A DNA stretch of 64,000 nucleotides from Leptodontidium sp. MPI-SDFR-AT-0119. Its lineage: Eukaryota > Ascomycota > Leotiomycetes > Helotiales > Leptodontidiaceae. Positions 10,810 to 21,337 of the stretch are shown here, in pieces; the first letter of the stretch is position 1; every line of letters begins with the position of its first letter. The stretch spans positions 1 through 64,000 of the forward strand of contig JAHLEZ010000045.1 in assembly GCA_020726505.1 (NCBI GenBank). Reading direction: 5' to 3'. The notes below the pieces were generated by a model, which was not told the DNA's origin, did no database searches, and saw nothing but the letters and a program-made list of their open reading frames with translations. The translations under genes were made by a program, and so were the position numbers.

Positions 10810-13800
10810 ATGGGGTGGCCGCGCATCTCACGGTCTGCAAGTCCAGGAGGGAGCTTGTTGCCTTTGTCAAACCTGCCAACCATCCAAGCCGCGAACTCAG
10901 AGCCCCCGTCGAGGCCACGGTCTGAAGGAAGGTCGAGATCGAGGTCGCGGAGCCATGTTCGCTCTTCTTCCTCCATTGCAAAGGTCGGTTGGGTCGCGCC
11001 CCCTATCCTGAAGAGATCAAGCTAATGTTTATGTCCATGCAGTCAGTAGCAGATGAATACTCCAGCCTTACACCGAATGAAACAGCTGCGCGACTTCAAA
11101 CCTCCTTGACGAAAGGCCTCTCCCCGGCGGAAGCTCTTGCTCGATTACATGACCAGGGACCGAATGAATTGCCCCATGAAGACCCGGAGCCATTATGGTT
11201 ACGATTTTTGAAGCAATTCAAAGAGCCCCTGATCCTCCTACTCCTTTGTTCTGCTGGGGCTTCGGTAGTGGTTGGGAATAAGGATGATGCTATCAGTATT
11301 ACGGTTGCGGTTACGATTGTTGTGTTGGTGGGTTTCATACAGGAATACAGGTCCGAGAAGTCGATTGAAGCGTTGAGCCATCTGGTTCCAAACCACGCCC
11401 ATCTGATACGAGGGGAACCTCCAAGGACAGCAAGTTTACGGACGCCGACATGGCAACCAGGTGCTGCAGATGCGCCAGAGGAAGAGAGGTTGATGGACTC
11501 GACATCTGTTGCAGACGCTGAGGCAAAGGTAGAGGCGTTGTCAAGCAAAGTCATGGCAGTACAATTGGTGCCTGGGGATTTGGTGTTATTTACGACCGGC
11601 GACAGAATACCGGCCGATATTCGAGTTACAAAAGCATCCGATTTAACGATTGACGAGTCGAACTTGACTGGGGAAAACGAGCCGGTACGGATCACAGCGG
11701 AAGCAAGACAACCATTTGCATACGTCCGGTCGAGATCAAACAATTTAGAGCCGCCTGGATCTCCAGCATACGCATCCGCAGGTAGTGGAACTGTTGGGGT
11801 TGACACACAATTGAACAGTACAACGAATATTGCATTTATGGGAACATTGGTCAGGTCCGGCCATGGTCAGGGAATAGTCTATGCGACTGGTGGAAATACG
11901 CATTTTGGTACTATTGCTGCCAGTGTCAGTGAAACTGAGAGTCCAAGAACCCCATTGCAGCTTTCTATGGATTCCCTCGGATCACAACTCAGTCAGGCTT
12001 CCTTTGCCATTATTGCGGTTATCTCGTTCGTTGGATGGCTACAAGGGAAAGGACTGCTGGAAATCTTCACAATTTCTATTTCACTGGCTGTTGCGGCCAT
12101 TCCGGAAGGCCTTCCAATTATTGTCACTGTCACTTTGGCCCTTGGAGTGCATCGTATGGCAAAACATAATGCCATTGTTCGCAAAATGCCAAGTGTAGAA
12201 ACATTGGGTTCTGTCAATGTTGTTTGCAGCGACAAAACGGGTAATTATTCCATCCTTGTTGTTTTGCCCCGAACTAATGTTTGTAGGAACTCTGACAATG
12301 AACCATATGACAACGACAAAGATGTGGTTTTTTGGCGGTGAAGGCCCAATCGATGTTGACTCAGATGATGAAGCGACGGAGTCCAAACCGGACCCGGTGA
12401 CTCTGCGCATTCTCCGTATTGGCAACGTTGCCAACAATGCTCGCTTGAACCGAATGCATGACGAAAATCCACAATCTGCTTCTTCAATAGCTATTTTATC
12501 GTCTACCGAGAATTCCGAGGGTCACATGCTCAGAAGTAGATGGGTTGGTCAACCCACAGATGTGGCCATGCTCGATCTCCTAGATCGTTTCAAGGAACAC
12601 GACGTTCGAGAAGGATTCGGACCACGTCTTGGAGAGACCCCCTTTAGCTCCGAGCGTAAATGGATGGGAGTCACGGTTGGTGATCCAAGCCCGGATGGAG
12701 CCTCAATCGCAAGAGAAGTCGCCTACATCAAAGGGGCTGTTGATCGTGTTCTGAGCAGATGCGACACATACTTGACGAAAGATGGCCGGGAGGTGGTCTT
12801 GGATGCTGTGAGGCGCCAAGAAGCTTTGGATGCAGCCGAGAAGCTGGCCGTTGAAGGTCTTCGAGTCCTTGGATTTGCTAGTGGCCCTGTTGGAAAGCAT
12901 GCTAAATCTTTACATTCCATCAGCCGAAGCAGTACGCCAACAACAAAGCAGGCTGAACCTCATGTATCGCATAACGAGGATGTCTACAAGGGGTTGGTGT
13001 TTGCAGGATTGGTCGGCATGAGCGACCCTCCCAGACCAGGAGTTCAGAAATCGATCCGACGTCTCATGAGAGGAGGCGTCAAAGTGATCATGATCACTGG
13101 TGATGCGGAAACAACGGCGTTGGCCATTGGCCAGAAGTTGGGTATGACTATCGCCGCTCCTCGGGAACACACTGCCAGCTCGATTACCGTGAAACCAGTA
13201 CTGAGTGGAGCTGAAATCGACGAAATGACGGATGAAGAGCTTGAAGGTGCGATTGCGAATACTTCGATATTCGCAAGAACGAGCCCAGATCACAAGATGA
13301 AAATTATCAGAGCACTTCAAGCTCGAGGTGATATCGTAGCCATGACTGGCGATGGTGTAAACGATGCACCAGCACTAAAGAAGGCAGATATCGGAATATC
13401 TATGGGCCGTCAAGGAACAGACGTCGCAAAAGAAGCCGCGGATATGATATTGACGGACGATGATTTCTCAACGATCCTCAAAGCCATTGAAGAAGGCAAA
13501 GGCATCTTCAACAACATACAAAATTTCCTTACTTTTCAACTGAGTACCAGCGCTGCTGCACTCAGTCTGGTCTTCTTCTGCACGTGTTTGGGATTCAAGA
13601 ATCCTTTAAACGCGATGCAGATTTTGTGGATCAGTAAGACTCCCCTCTAGAATAGGAAAGGCAACACTAACATGCAACAGATATCATCATGGACGGACCG
13701 CCCGCCCAATCTCTCGGCGTCGAACCCGTCGACCCCGATGTGATGACCCGCCCACCACGCAAACGCAACGCCCCCGTCCTCACCTGGCCCCTCATAACCC

Positions 13801-14222
13801 GCGTCCTAACATCCGCATCCATAATCATGCTCGGCACCATGGCAGTCTACACGCACGAGATGCTCACAGACGGCGAAGTCACTAAGCGCGATACGACCAT
13901 GACATTCACCTGCTTCGTCCTCTTCGACATGTTCAACGCTCTCAACTGCCGCTCGGAATCGAAATCCGTTCTCCGCGGCGAAGTCGGCCTCTTCAGCAAC
14001 ACGCTCTTCAACTGGGCTGTCTCTCTCAGCTTAGGCGGTCAGATTCTGGTCATCTACTTCCCATGGCTGCAGGAAGTTTTCCAGACTGAAGCTTTGGGAT
14101 TCTTTGATCTCCTCGCCTTGGTTATCCTCACTAGTAGCGTGTTCTGGGTCGATGAGGCGAGGAAGTATTGGAAATCGAGGGGGAAGAGGAGGTTAGGGAG
14201 TGGATATAGTCAGGTTGTGTAG
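10810..14222 (+). CDS. pmr1: Golgi Ca2+/Mn2+-transporting P-type ATPase (PMR1/SPCA)
   Basis: It pumps Ca2+ and Mn2+ into the Golgi, which supports glycosylation and secretion. The exons are 10810-10983, 11043-12240, 12287-13633 and 13681-14222, joining in phase to 1086 aa. The ATG at 10810 precedes an Arg/Ser-rich N-terminus; the exon junction gives S-I-A-K|S-V-A-D-E-Y. Visible motifs are P-E-G-L-P in membrane helix 4, the phosphorylation site D-K-T-G-T (Asp about residue 455, split by a 46-nt intron), K-G-A for nucleotide binding, T-G-D-G-V-N-D-A-P in the hinge, and N-Q/D-type residues in the late helices. An [13 protein letters not shown] segment is typical of SPCA pumps. The last exon encodes the final membrane helices. 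Length and motif order are normal, with no sign of decay. Confidence 0.93.
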
Positions 14223-15188
14223 ATGTTGTGTAGTCTAGTTGAGTGCTTTTGTATTGTAAAGTTGTAGTCTAGTTTCACTCCCTCTCACCCACCCTCCCTC
14301 CTCCGCCCACTCTTCTTTTGCTTGGTTCCTGTTCCTTTTTATACTTTTTTCTCTTTGCGATACTTGTAAGAAAGAAAGAGAGAGAGAGATAATGGTGCAG
14401 GATGGGCATTTACATACAAAAAACGGATGGGTTTTCGTTGCGGGCTTGGTTGAGGTCGAGGTCTTGGGCGGCTTGCATTTTTGAGGGTTGCACAGAATAA
14501 ACAGACAGCCAGAGAGACGTAAGGCGGGAGGCGGGAGACGGGAGAGAGATAGGCCATTTGTATATTATCGTTTGAAGGAGAGTGGAGTATATTCCCTGGG
14601 TGTACTTCTATATATGACTGATTATAGGTTACAAGTTGAAAACAGCGCCAAGACCTTGCCTGGAACTCTGAGGTTGCGATATTTTCCTCCCCTTTGCCAA
14701 GTGGCATAAATACTCACATTCCCACTGCTCAGAATCATTGAATCATTCATTATGTTCTGTATCAGTTTGTTTCCTTGATCATGATTCGTATCCTACAGTC
14801 ATCCAAAGATGAGCCTGATTGATTTGATCGATTGACTCATCCGGTCGGGAATCACATTTCGAAACACGTCGGCTCTGGCTCAGCCTCTTCCCCACATGGA
14901 CGCAGGTGTGCTCCGCCTCGTCGAGGGTCAAGCCTCCACAACACATACAAGCTTCTGGGGTTTGTATTTCCTGGTTAAGAAGTATTTTGTTCGATCTTTT
15001 TAATATTGGCTGTTTGAGTTGATTGATTGATTTTCGAGATTTGAAAATTCGAAGGACGGTAACGAAAACGAGATACCAGCTCAATTTGCGCTTTAAATAA
15101 TCACAAGAAAAGTTCATTCAACAGGCACCCACGGTCGAAAGGAACCAAAGAACTTAAAGAAACCAATATCGGGACATTTACCAAAGCA
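14223..15188. other. Intergenic between pmr1 and the RNA-repair-like gene
   Basis: Downstream flank of pmr1 with CT-rich and GA-rich simple stretches near 14370-14390, then the upstream region of the next plus-strand gene. No coding evidence. Confidence 0.5.
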
Positions 15189-18100
15189 ATGGCTTCACAA
15201 CCACCCACCAAATTCCCCCTCACATCAACCGAAACCGCGCTCGCCATCCTCCTCCCCGCCCACCTCAGCAGCGACATCACCTCCATCCGCCTCATCCACG
15301 ACAAATCCGCCTCCAAATGGCCAGCACACATCAACATCCTCTACCCGTTCATCCCCACACTCTTCCTCTCCCACGCCATCCCCCTCCTCCAAACCCACCT
15401 CTCCTCTCTCCCTTTCTCCTCCCTCCACATCAACCTAAACGACGTGGGCGTATTCAAACACAGGAAAAACGCTACTGTGTTTTTAAGGCCGGATGAAGAG
15501 AGTGAGGGGGCATTGGTGCGGTTGAGGAGGGGGTTGACGGGTGTGATTGGGTGTGAGGAGGGGGAGGGGACGGTGGAGGGCGTTTTTAGACCGCATTCGG
15601 GGGTTGGGCAGGCGGGGATGTTGGGGGGTGGAAGGGGGAATGAGAGGGGCATTGGGAGGGAGGTTGAGAGATTGAGTGAGTTGGTTAGGAAGATTGTTGC
15701 GGGTGGTGGGTTGGAGTGGGATGTTAAGGGGTTAGTTGTTTTGCGGAGGGAGGTGGGTGGGGAGATGAGTGTTTTGGAGGAGTTGAGGTTTGGTGATGAG
15801 GATGAGGGGGATGAGGAGAGTGGATGTGTGAAAGATGATACGGGGTGGATGTCTTGTTTTGTTTTCGATCCCGCTGCTGACGACTGGTCTCGTTTGTCAA
15901 AGGGCATTAAACACCAGGACGCGAGAACGATGGATCATGTCTCGATATCAAGCTACAACATCATGGCCGAACCGACTGCGGAACACTTCAATACTCGCCT
16001 CCCTCTTATCATCAGCGCCCTCTCGTCACCAACTCCGCCACCAAGTAACACTCTGCAAATCCTCACTCTCCAAGAAGTCAACGACGAATCACTCCCACTC
16101 ATCCTCTCTTCCCCGTATATTCGCAAAATATACCCATACTCCACACACGCACCCTCTTCGCTCCTACCCAGCGCCCGGAATCTAGTCACGCTAGCTTCTG
16201 AACCATTCACATCAACCGTGGTTCCATTTGAAGAACGACATAAATCCTCTTTGGTTTTGTTGTTTGAGTTTGGACCTGGGTCTGGGTCTGGGTCTGAAAA
16301 GAAGTCGTTGGTGGTCGCCAATGTCCATCTCACGAGCGGGTTGACGGATAAAGCTGTCAAGGCGAAGAAAGAGCAGATGGAGAAACTCACTGTCTTCCTT
16401 TTTCCGAAGGGGAAGAGTGAGAATGGGAGGGAGGTGGTTGTAGCGGGTGATTTGAACCTCACAACTTCAGTAAGGACTATTGAGACAGCTCTTTCTCGGG
16501 GTCTTATTACGGACGCAACGGCGCAGGCTGTTAGAAAAATCATTGATCTGGGAGTTTGGGAAGATGCGTTTCTTTCTCCAGGCTCGGAGTCTGTACCTGA
16601 GAACGAGACGGGCATGGTTGGATATGATGGACAGGAAACCTTCGAGGGTGAACGTGGCGCTACTTTTGATCGAGCTACGAACCCTATCGCCGCAATGCTA
16701 GAACCGCCGATCGATCGTAGTCCGCAGCGGTATGACCGCGTGTTATTCCGTAAGGGAGGGAGTATTGCAAAAGACGGATTTGAGATTTTCGGACTCCCGA
16801 ATGAGGAGGGGAGATGTGGGAGTGATCACTATGGTGTACGAGCTACACTCAACATCGCTCAAACCGGGAACTCCATGTCTGATATTCCTCGAAAATTTGA
16901 TACTAGTTCTGTTGCCGATAAGATCACAATCATCGACGATCCAACTGATCTCACACCTCTGATCGAGCCGTACCTCCCCAGCCCAGAGGACATCTCACAG
17001 CGTGCACAGGCTATCGAACTCTTACACGATACATTAAGTAACGGGGACGGAATGGAAGGCATTATTCTAGCACCGCTAGGTAGTTATCTCATGGGAACGT
17101 ATTTCGCGGATTCGGATGTTGATGTTCTTGCTATTGGATCTGTCAACCCGGGTGTATTCTTCGAGTTTGCAGGGAGGGAGTTGAGAAAGTTGGACTCTGG
17201 AGACGGGGACGAGGAAAGCTTCAAAGGAGTGCATTTTGTGAACTCGCTGGTTTCGATTGTGGAGGTTTGTGTGCTGGGGATAAAGTTTGATTTGCAGTAT
17301 TGTCAGGCTGAGGAACTGGTTAGAGCGTACGTTACCCCCTTTCCCTCGTTCTGCTCACATCACTGCACCAAAAAATGTGCCATACCGAGCTCAAGGACAC
17401 TCATTCAGCTGACTCGTCTAATAGTTATCATGACGAAACCTCCTCCCCATCCCTACCTGATTTGGTCTTCGATAAAGCCCTCATCTCAACGTTATCACCC
17501 TCCTCAATCCGACCACTCAACACCTACCGCGACTCAGCCTACCTTCTCCTCACCATCCCACACCTCCAATCCTACCGCCTCGCCCACCGCTATCTAACTC
17601 TCTACCTCAAGAACCACGGTCTGTACTCCGCGAAATTCGGGTACCTAGGCGGGATACATCTGCAACTGATGTTAAACCGTGTCGTTAAACTCATCTCAGT
17701 CTCAACATTAACAACTTCGACGAACACAGACCAAGAAAGCCCTCCCGTCTCACCAGCGACGATCGTCCGAACTTTCTTCACCTACTACGCAACGTTCAAC
17801 TGGGCTATAGAAAATGTTACAGATCCCCTCCTCGATCCGCAAAGTAAAGTCCCTAGATCAGCTAGAGATGCAATCTTCATTCCCGCCATCCACACACCAA
17901 CCGCACGACCCAACGTCGCGTCATCGTGTACAAAACTCACCGCTCACACCCTCTCCTCCCAATTCTCTCTCGCGGCGCAACATCTCGCCAAGGGTGATTG
18001 TGAATGGCCATTACGGTCTAAAGAAACGTGTTTAGCTGATTTCCTAGGTGGGAGCGGTGCGTTTGTGAGAGTTGGTATTGATGTTTGGGGGGTTGGTAGT

Positions 18101-18976
18101 GAGATTGCGGAATCGAAAGTTAGGGAGATGATTGGAGCGCTGGAGAGTAGGTTTCCGAGGCTAATGGTTGCTCTGGGACGGATTGCGGGGGTTGAGGGGA
18201 GGGCCTGGCCTGCGCGACTGTGGGTTCCTGATGTCAGTGAGAATGAGAAGGGGAAAGGTATGGAAAGAGAGGGGGGAGAAGAGGGAGAAGAGGGACAGTT
18301 CAAAGGGTACTACCTCGTTGGAGTTTCTGCGCGGGAAGGCATGGAGAGGGAGACTAAGCAGGTGATGGAGGGGAAATTGGTTACTGCCGTCAGGGAGTTC
18401 GAGAGGGGTGTCCTGGAAGCGAGGGAGTTTGTGGAGGGGAGTCGGAATGTTTGGGTTGTGGTTGATGTGGTTAGGAGGAAGCAGGTTAATGGCATGAATC
18501 TTGTTCTTGATTGGAGGGAGTGGAGTTTGGAGAAACTACAGAATTGTGTCTCTGAACAGCACGGCGGTTTACTTGAAGCTCTGGATCTGGGGATGGAGGT
18601 GGCAGGATCTCCGGGAAATTCCTCTTTTGCTCCAACTTCATCTGCACATCCAGCTTCCACCAGCACCACAAAGTCCAACAAACCCACTAAAGCACCTAAA
18701 GCACCTAAGGCAACGCCCCTTCGCCCCGCCCACGAAATCATCGCACGCATCAAATGGGATCCCGATCTCGATATCGCGAATTACATGATTGGCTATGAAG
18801 ATCGGTTTGTGGGTGTCAAGGAGATGGAGTTAGAGAAGTGGAAGAGTGAGAGTACGGATGAGGAGTTCATTCCTATGCATAGAGTTGTGTGGATTAGGTT
18901 GAAGGATGGAGATATTTTGTGGGACCGGAGGAGGAAAATTGATGGGTTCTTTGGGAGTGGAATTTGTGCTGGTTGA
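15189..18976 (+). CDS. Multidomain RNA-repair-like protein (2H + EEP + nucleotidyltransferase + MJ1316)
   Basis: There are two exons, 15189-17326 and 17425-18976 (98-nt intron, phase 2), giving 1229 aa. Domain 1, about residues 10-220, is a 2H phosphoesterase/2'-5' RNA-ligase-like fold: H-I-N-I-L-Y-P-F near residue 46 and a second H in F-R-P-H-S-G-V-G-Q near 133. Domain 2, about 250-555, is an endonuclease/exonuclease/phosphatase fold: I-L-T-L-Q-E-V, A-G-D-L-N-L and terminal G-S-D-H-Y-G. Domain 3, from about 610, is a poly(A)-polymerase/OAS-type nucleotidyltransferase: L-G-S-Y-L-M-G-T with S-D-V-D-V near 630-645. Domain 4, 1146-1229, is MJ1316 (former DUF504): I-K-W-D-P, G-Y-E-D-R-F, H-R-V and W-D-R-R-R-K-I-D. 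MJ1316 is proposed to recognise cyclic-phosphate RNA ends. The combination suggests processing and resealing or tailing of damaged RNA ends; the substrate is unknown. Confidence 0.88.
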
Positions 18977-19324
18977 GACATGGGGTGCGGTTATTGTTAG
19001 TTGTCGTGTGAGTGAGGGGGGTATACAGGTCATTATACCCATGAGTTGAGAGATTCATCACATAATATCAAGAAAGCGATGAGTAGATGTGTAATTTCCC
19101 AACGTTAGGAAGCTCCCTCGTGGATGCAGTGGCGCCGAAATGATTACTGAGGGTGGTATGGATAAGGGAAAGGGAATAGGGGAAATTTTTGATCTCAGCC
19201 AGGGCCAATTAAGAAGAAGTCGCTGACACATTTATAACCTAGCCCCATCTATGATACTAAGTTTCCTTACTATCTATCTATCTCTAACCATTCCGCATCT
19301 TTCTTTCATTCTGAACAACCCCTC
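18977..19324. terminator. Convergent 3' flanks
   Basis: Gap of 348 bp between two convergent genes, with T-rich and CTAT-repeat sequence near 19271-19283. It should hold both polyadenylation regions; no specific signal can be fixed. Confidence 0.35.
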
Positions 19325-19900
19325 TCACATATCCTTCGGATAAGCCCCCAACCCAGCGGCTTTCAAATTCGTCTCTCCTGTCTGCTCTCCTCTAGCAGCC
19401 CTCACCAAGCCCTCACACCAATCCTGATGGCCAAGTAGCATCTTATTCGGCTTCTTACTCGCTAACTCCTCAGCTGGTTTCCCAACCTGACTCTCCTGCG
19501 TCAAAATCCTCACTCGCCCACCACTCAAATCTTCAACCAGCCACGCATGATACACACTCACGCTGTCCTCTCCATTCTCCAATCTCGTACTCCACGCAAT
19601 CCTCCCCGCTTTCCCGTATTCGGGGGCGACACTCTCTTCGACGGTGCAGGTCAGGACTGGGAAGCCGAAGGTGGAGAATTGGAATTTATCTCCCTTCTTG
19701 AGGGACGGGCCGGACGGGGGAGGCGTGATTGATGAGACATTGTTGTAGTACCTTGGCCATTTGGAGATATCGGATAGGAGGAACCAGATTAGAGGGGCGG
19801 AGAGGGTGGAGGCGATTACTTCGTTGGACACGAAGTTGGAGGTTGTGCCTGGGAGAAACTCTTCGGGCCAGATGATGGCGGATTGGGTTGGGGAGGACAT
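19325..19900 (-). CDS. SRPBCC/polyketide-cyclase-like protein
   Basis: A single exon of 191 aa from the ATG at 19900. The sequence pattern fits a START/SRPBCC (polyketide cyclase/dehydrase) helix-grip fold. It has an N-terminal strand, S-A-P-L-I-W-F-L-L-S-D-I-S-K-W-P-R-Y-Y (the usual helix with a W-P-x-Y motif), G-D-K-F-Q-F-S-T-F-G-F-P, a central strand with W-S-T-R-L, and a long C-terminal helix. These folds bind hydrophobic ligands. Plain SRPBCC proteins of this size are common in fungi and mostly uncharacterised, so the ligand and role are unknown. There is no signal peptide or membrane segment. It is convergent with the RNA-repair-like gene. Confidence 0.8.
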   Translation of the reverse strand: MSSPTQSAIIWPEEFLPGTTSNFVSNEVIASTLSAPLIWFLLSDISKWPRYYNNVSSITPPPSGPSLKKGDKFQFSTFGFPVLTCTVEESVAPEYGKAGRIAWSTRLENGEDSVSVYHAWLVEDLSGGRVRILTQESQVGKPAEELASKKPNKMLLGHQDWCEGLVRAARGEQTGETNLKAAGLGAYPKDM

Positions 19901-20930
19901 TTTCTCTTAAGGCCGGATGAGCTTGGTACTGTGGTGTTGCTTGGATAGAGTCTCGATTAATTATTCGAGAGTTGTTTGGATGTTTGACGGTTGCTGTAGT
20001 GCTGACGATCATGAGGATCCTCGTATGACGTTGAATTTTTAGTGTGAGTGAGATGGCCCCGGTGAACCGTCACACGAGATATTGTGACGTAACGACTAGA
20101 TCTTTGACTTTCATGCCACCTGAGCTTCAATCTTTTCATATTTGGCTTATAAAAGTTGGCAAATCTTTTATTCTCAAAACTTGCGACTTTCCGAGGATGC
20201 GTGAGGGGCCAAGTAGGTTCTTCCCTCAAGCAGAGGACGACAAGCAGAAGTTCTCAAGTCCACTAATATTCTTCATCTAAATTTCTTCATCTAAATGATT
20301 AGCATGCTCTATTTTCTCTTTCGAGCTCTTTCGAGAGAATATTCTCATCTGAATGATAGAAAATTTGGCTCGTGCACTCAAACACAGATACGTTGGCTGC
20401 AAGTGTCAGCATGGTCAGAGTCGAAAAGAGACCAAGTTTTGTTTGGACTCGTCTAAATTCAGGAAGTAAATTGAAGGTGCGGCCAAAGCCAGGGGGCATT
20501 AATTTCAAACCTTTTTAATTTCAAATGCACAGTAACTATGAACAATGGAGAAGCATAAAGGGAGCTATCTACCGAACTCAAAACGGAGGTGGCACTGTAA
20601 ACTCGTGGTAGTTGATGTCTGAATCACTGATAAATTCGACGTAGTCTGGTTGGGGTGGGCTGGTGGTTGCTGCTTGAGGCGGACAGACATTGAAGATATC
20701 TTGCCAGTAGTTGTACTGTTGCTCCATGTTTGCCATGTGGAAGAAGACTCCACAGCAGTAAATCACGGGCACATACTCCCCTCGACCCTCTATGAAACAG
20801 AGAATAAATAGATAGATATTATACTATACATTAAAGCTAAAGCCACACTAATTAAGCAGATTTCTTAATCCGAGCTTAAGCAGCTTATGGTATCTTTTCC
20901 TCGTCTAGTATCCAAAGCCCGAAGAATCTC
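19901..20930. other. Intergenic, AT-rich toward the TPR relic
   Basis: No supported gene. A minus-strand frame at 20772-20578 (64 codons) has no recognised motif and was not called. From about 20800 to 20940 the DNA is markedly AT-rich and TA-rich, next to a decayed TPR gene. Confidence 0.4.
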
Positions 20931-21233
20931 TTATAAATTACGAGGCTTCGGATAATTAGGTCCAACGACTTTCTTAAATCCTACAAGAGCCTTTTCATAC
21001 ATAATTCTAGCTTCTATTATATTAATTCTCTCTCCGAAGAGTGAACCAATGTTCCAAATTGTATTTAGCGCTGGGATATAACTCGTGATATTCTCTGGAC
21101 CAAACACCTCCTCGTAGCCTTGCAGCGCGCGGTCGTACATCACCTCGCTCAGCCAGCTTGCCTTAGTTAGCGTAGAGGTTGCCCAGGTTGATAAATGTGG
21201 CAGACAGCAGAGAATCTCACCTCTCGCTAGCAT
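20931..21233 (-). pseudogene. Tetratricopeptide-repeat (kinesin-light-chain type) relic
   Basis: The minus strand encodes TPR-like units: Y-D-R-A-L-Q-G-Y-E-E-V-F-G-P and, one repeat later, Y-E-K-A-L-V-G-F-K-K-V-V-G-P, the pattern of the C-terminal TPR arrays of fungal NLR-like proteins. The preceding helix A (N-L-G-N-L-Y-A-N) is in another frame and is followed by a TAA, so at least one frameshift and one stop interrupt the array. No NACHT/NB-ARC or N-terminal domain was found nearby. Only a scrap of about 100 residues survives beside AT-rich DNA. I read it as the tail of a dead NLR-type gene. Confidence 0.6.
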
Positions 21234-21337
21234 GAATTAGGTTTACGTGTTATGTGTGATAAACATAATTGAGGTTTGTTTCCTACTCTCAGAGTGTTCG
21301 CTTCCAATCGCCAAAACTCAATAGGCTATCGAGCTAA

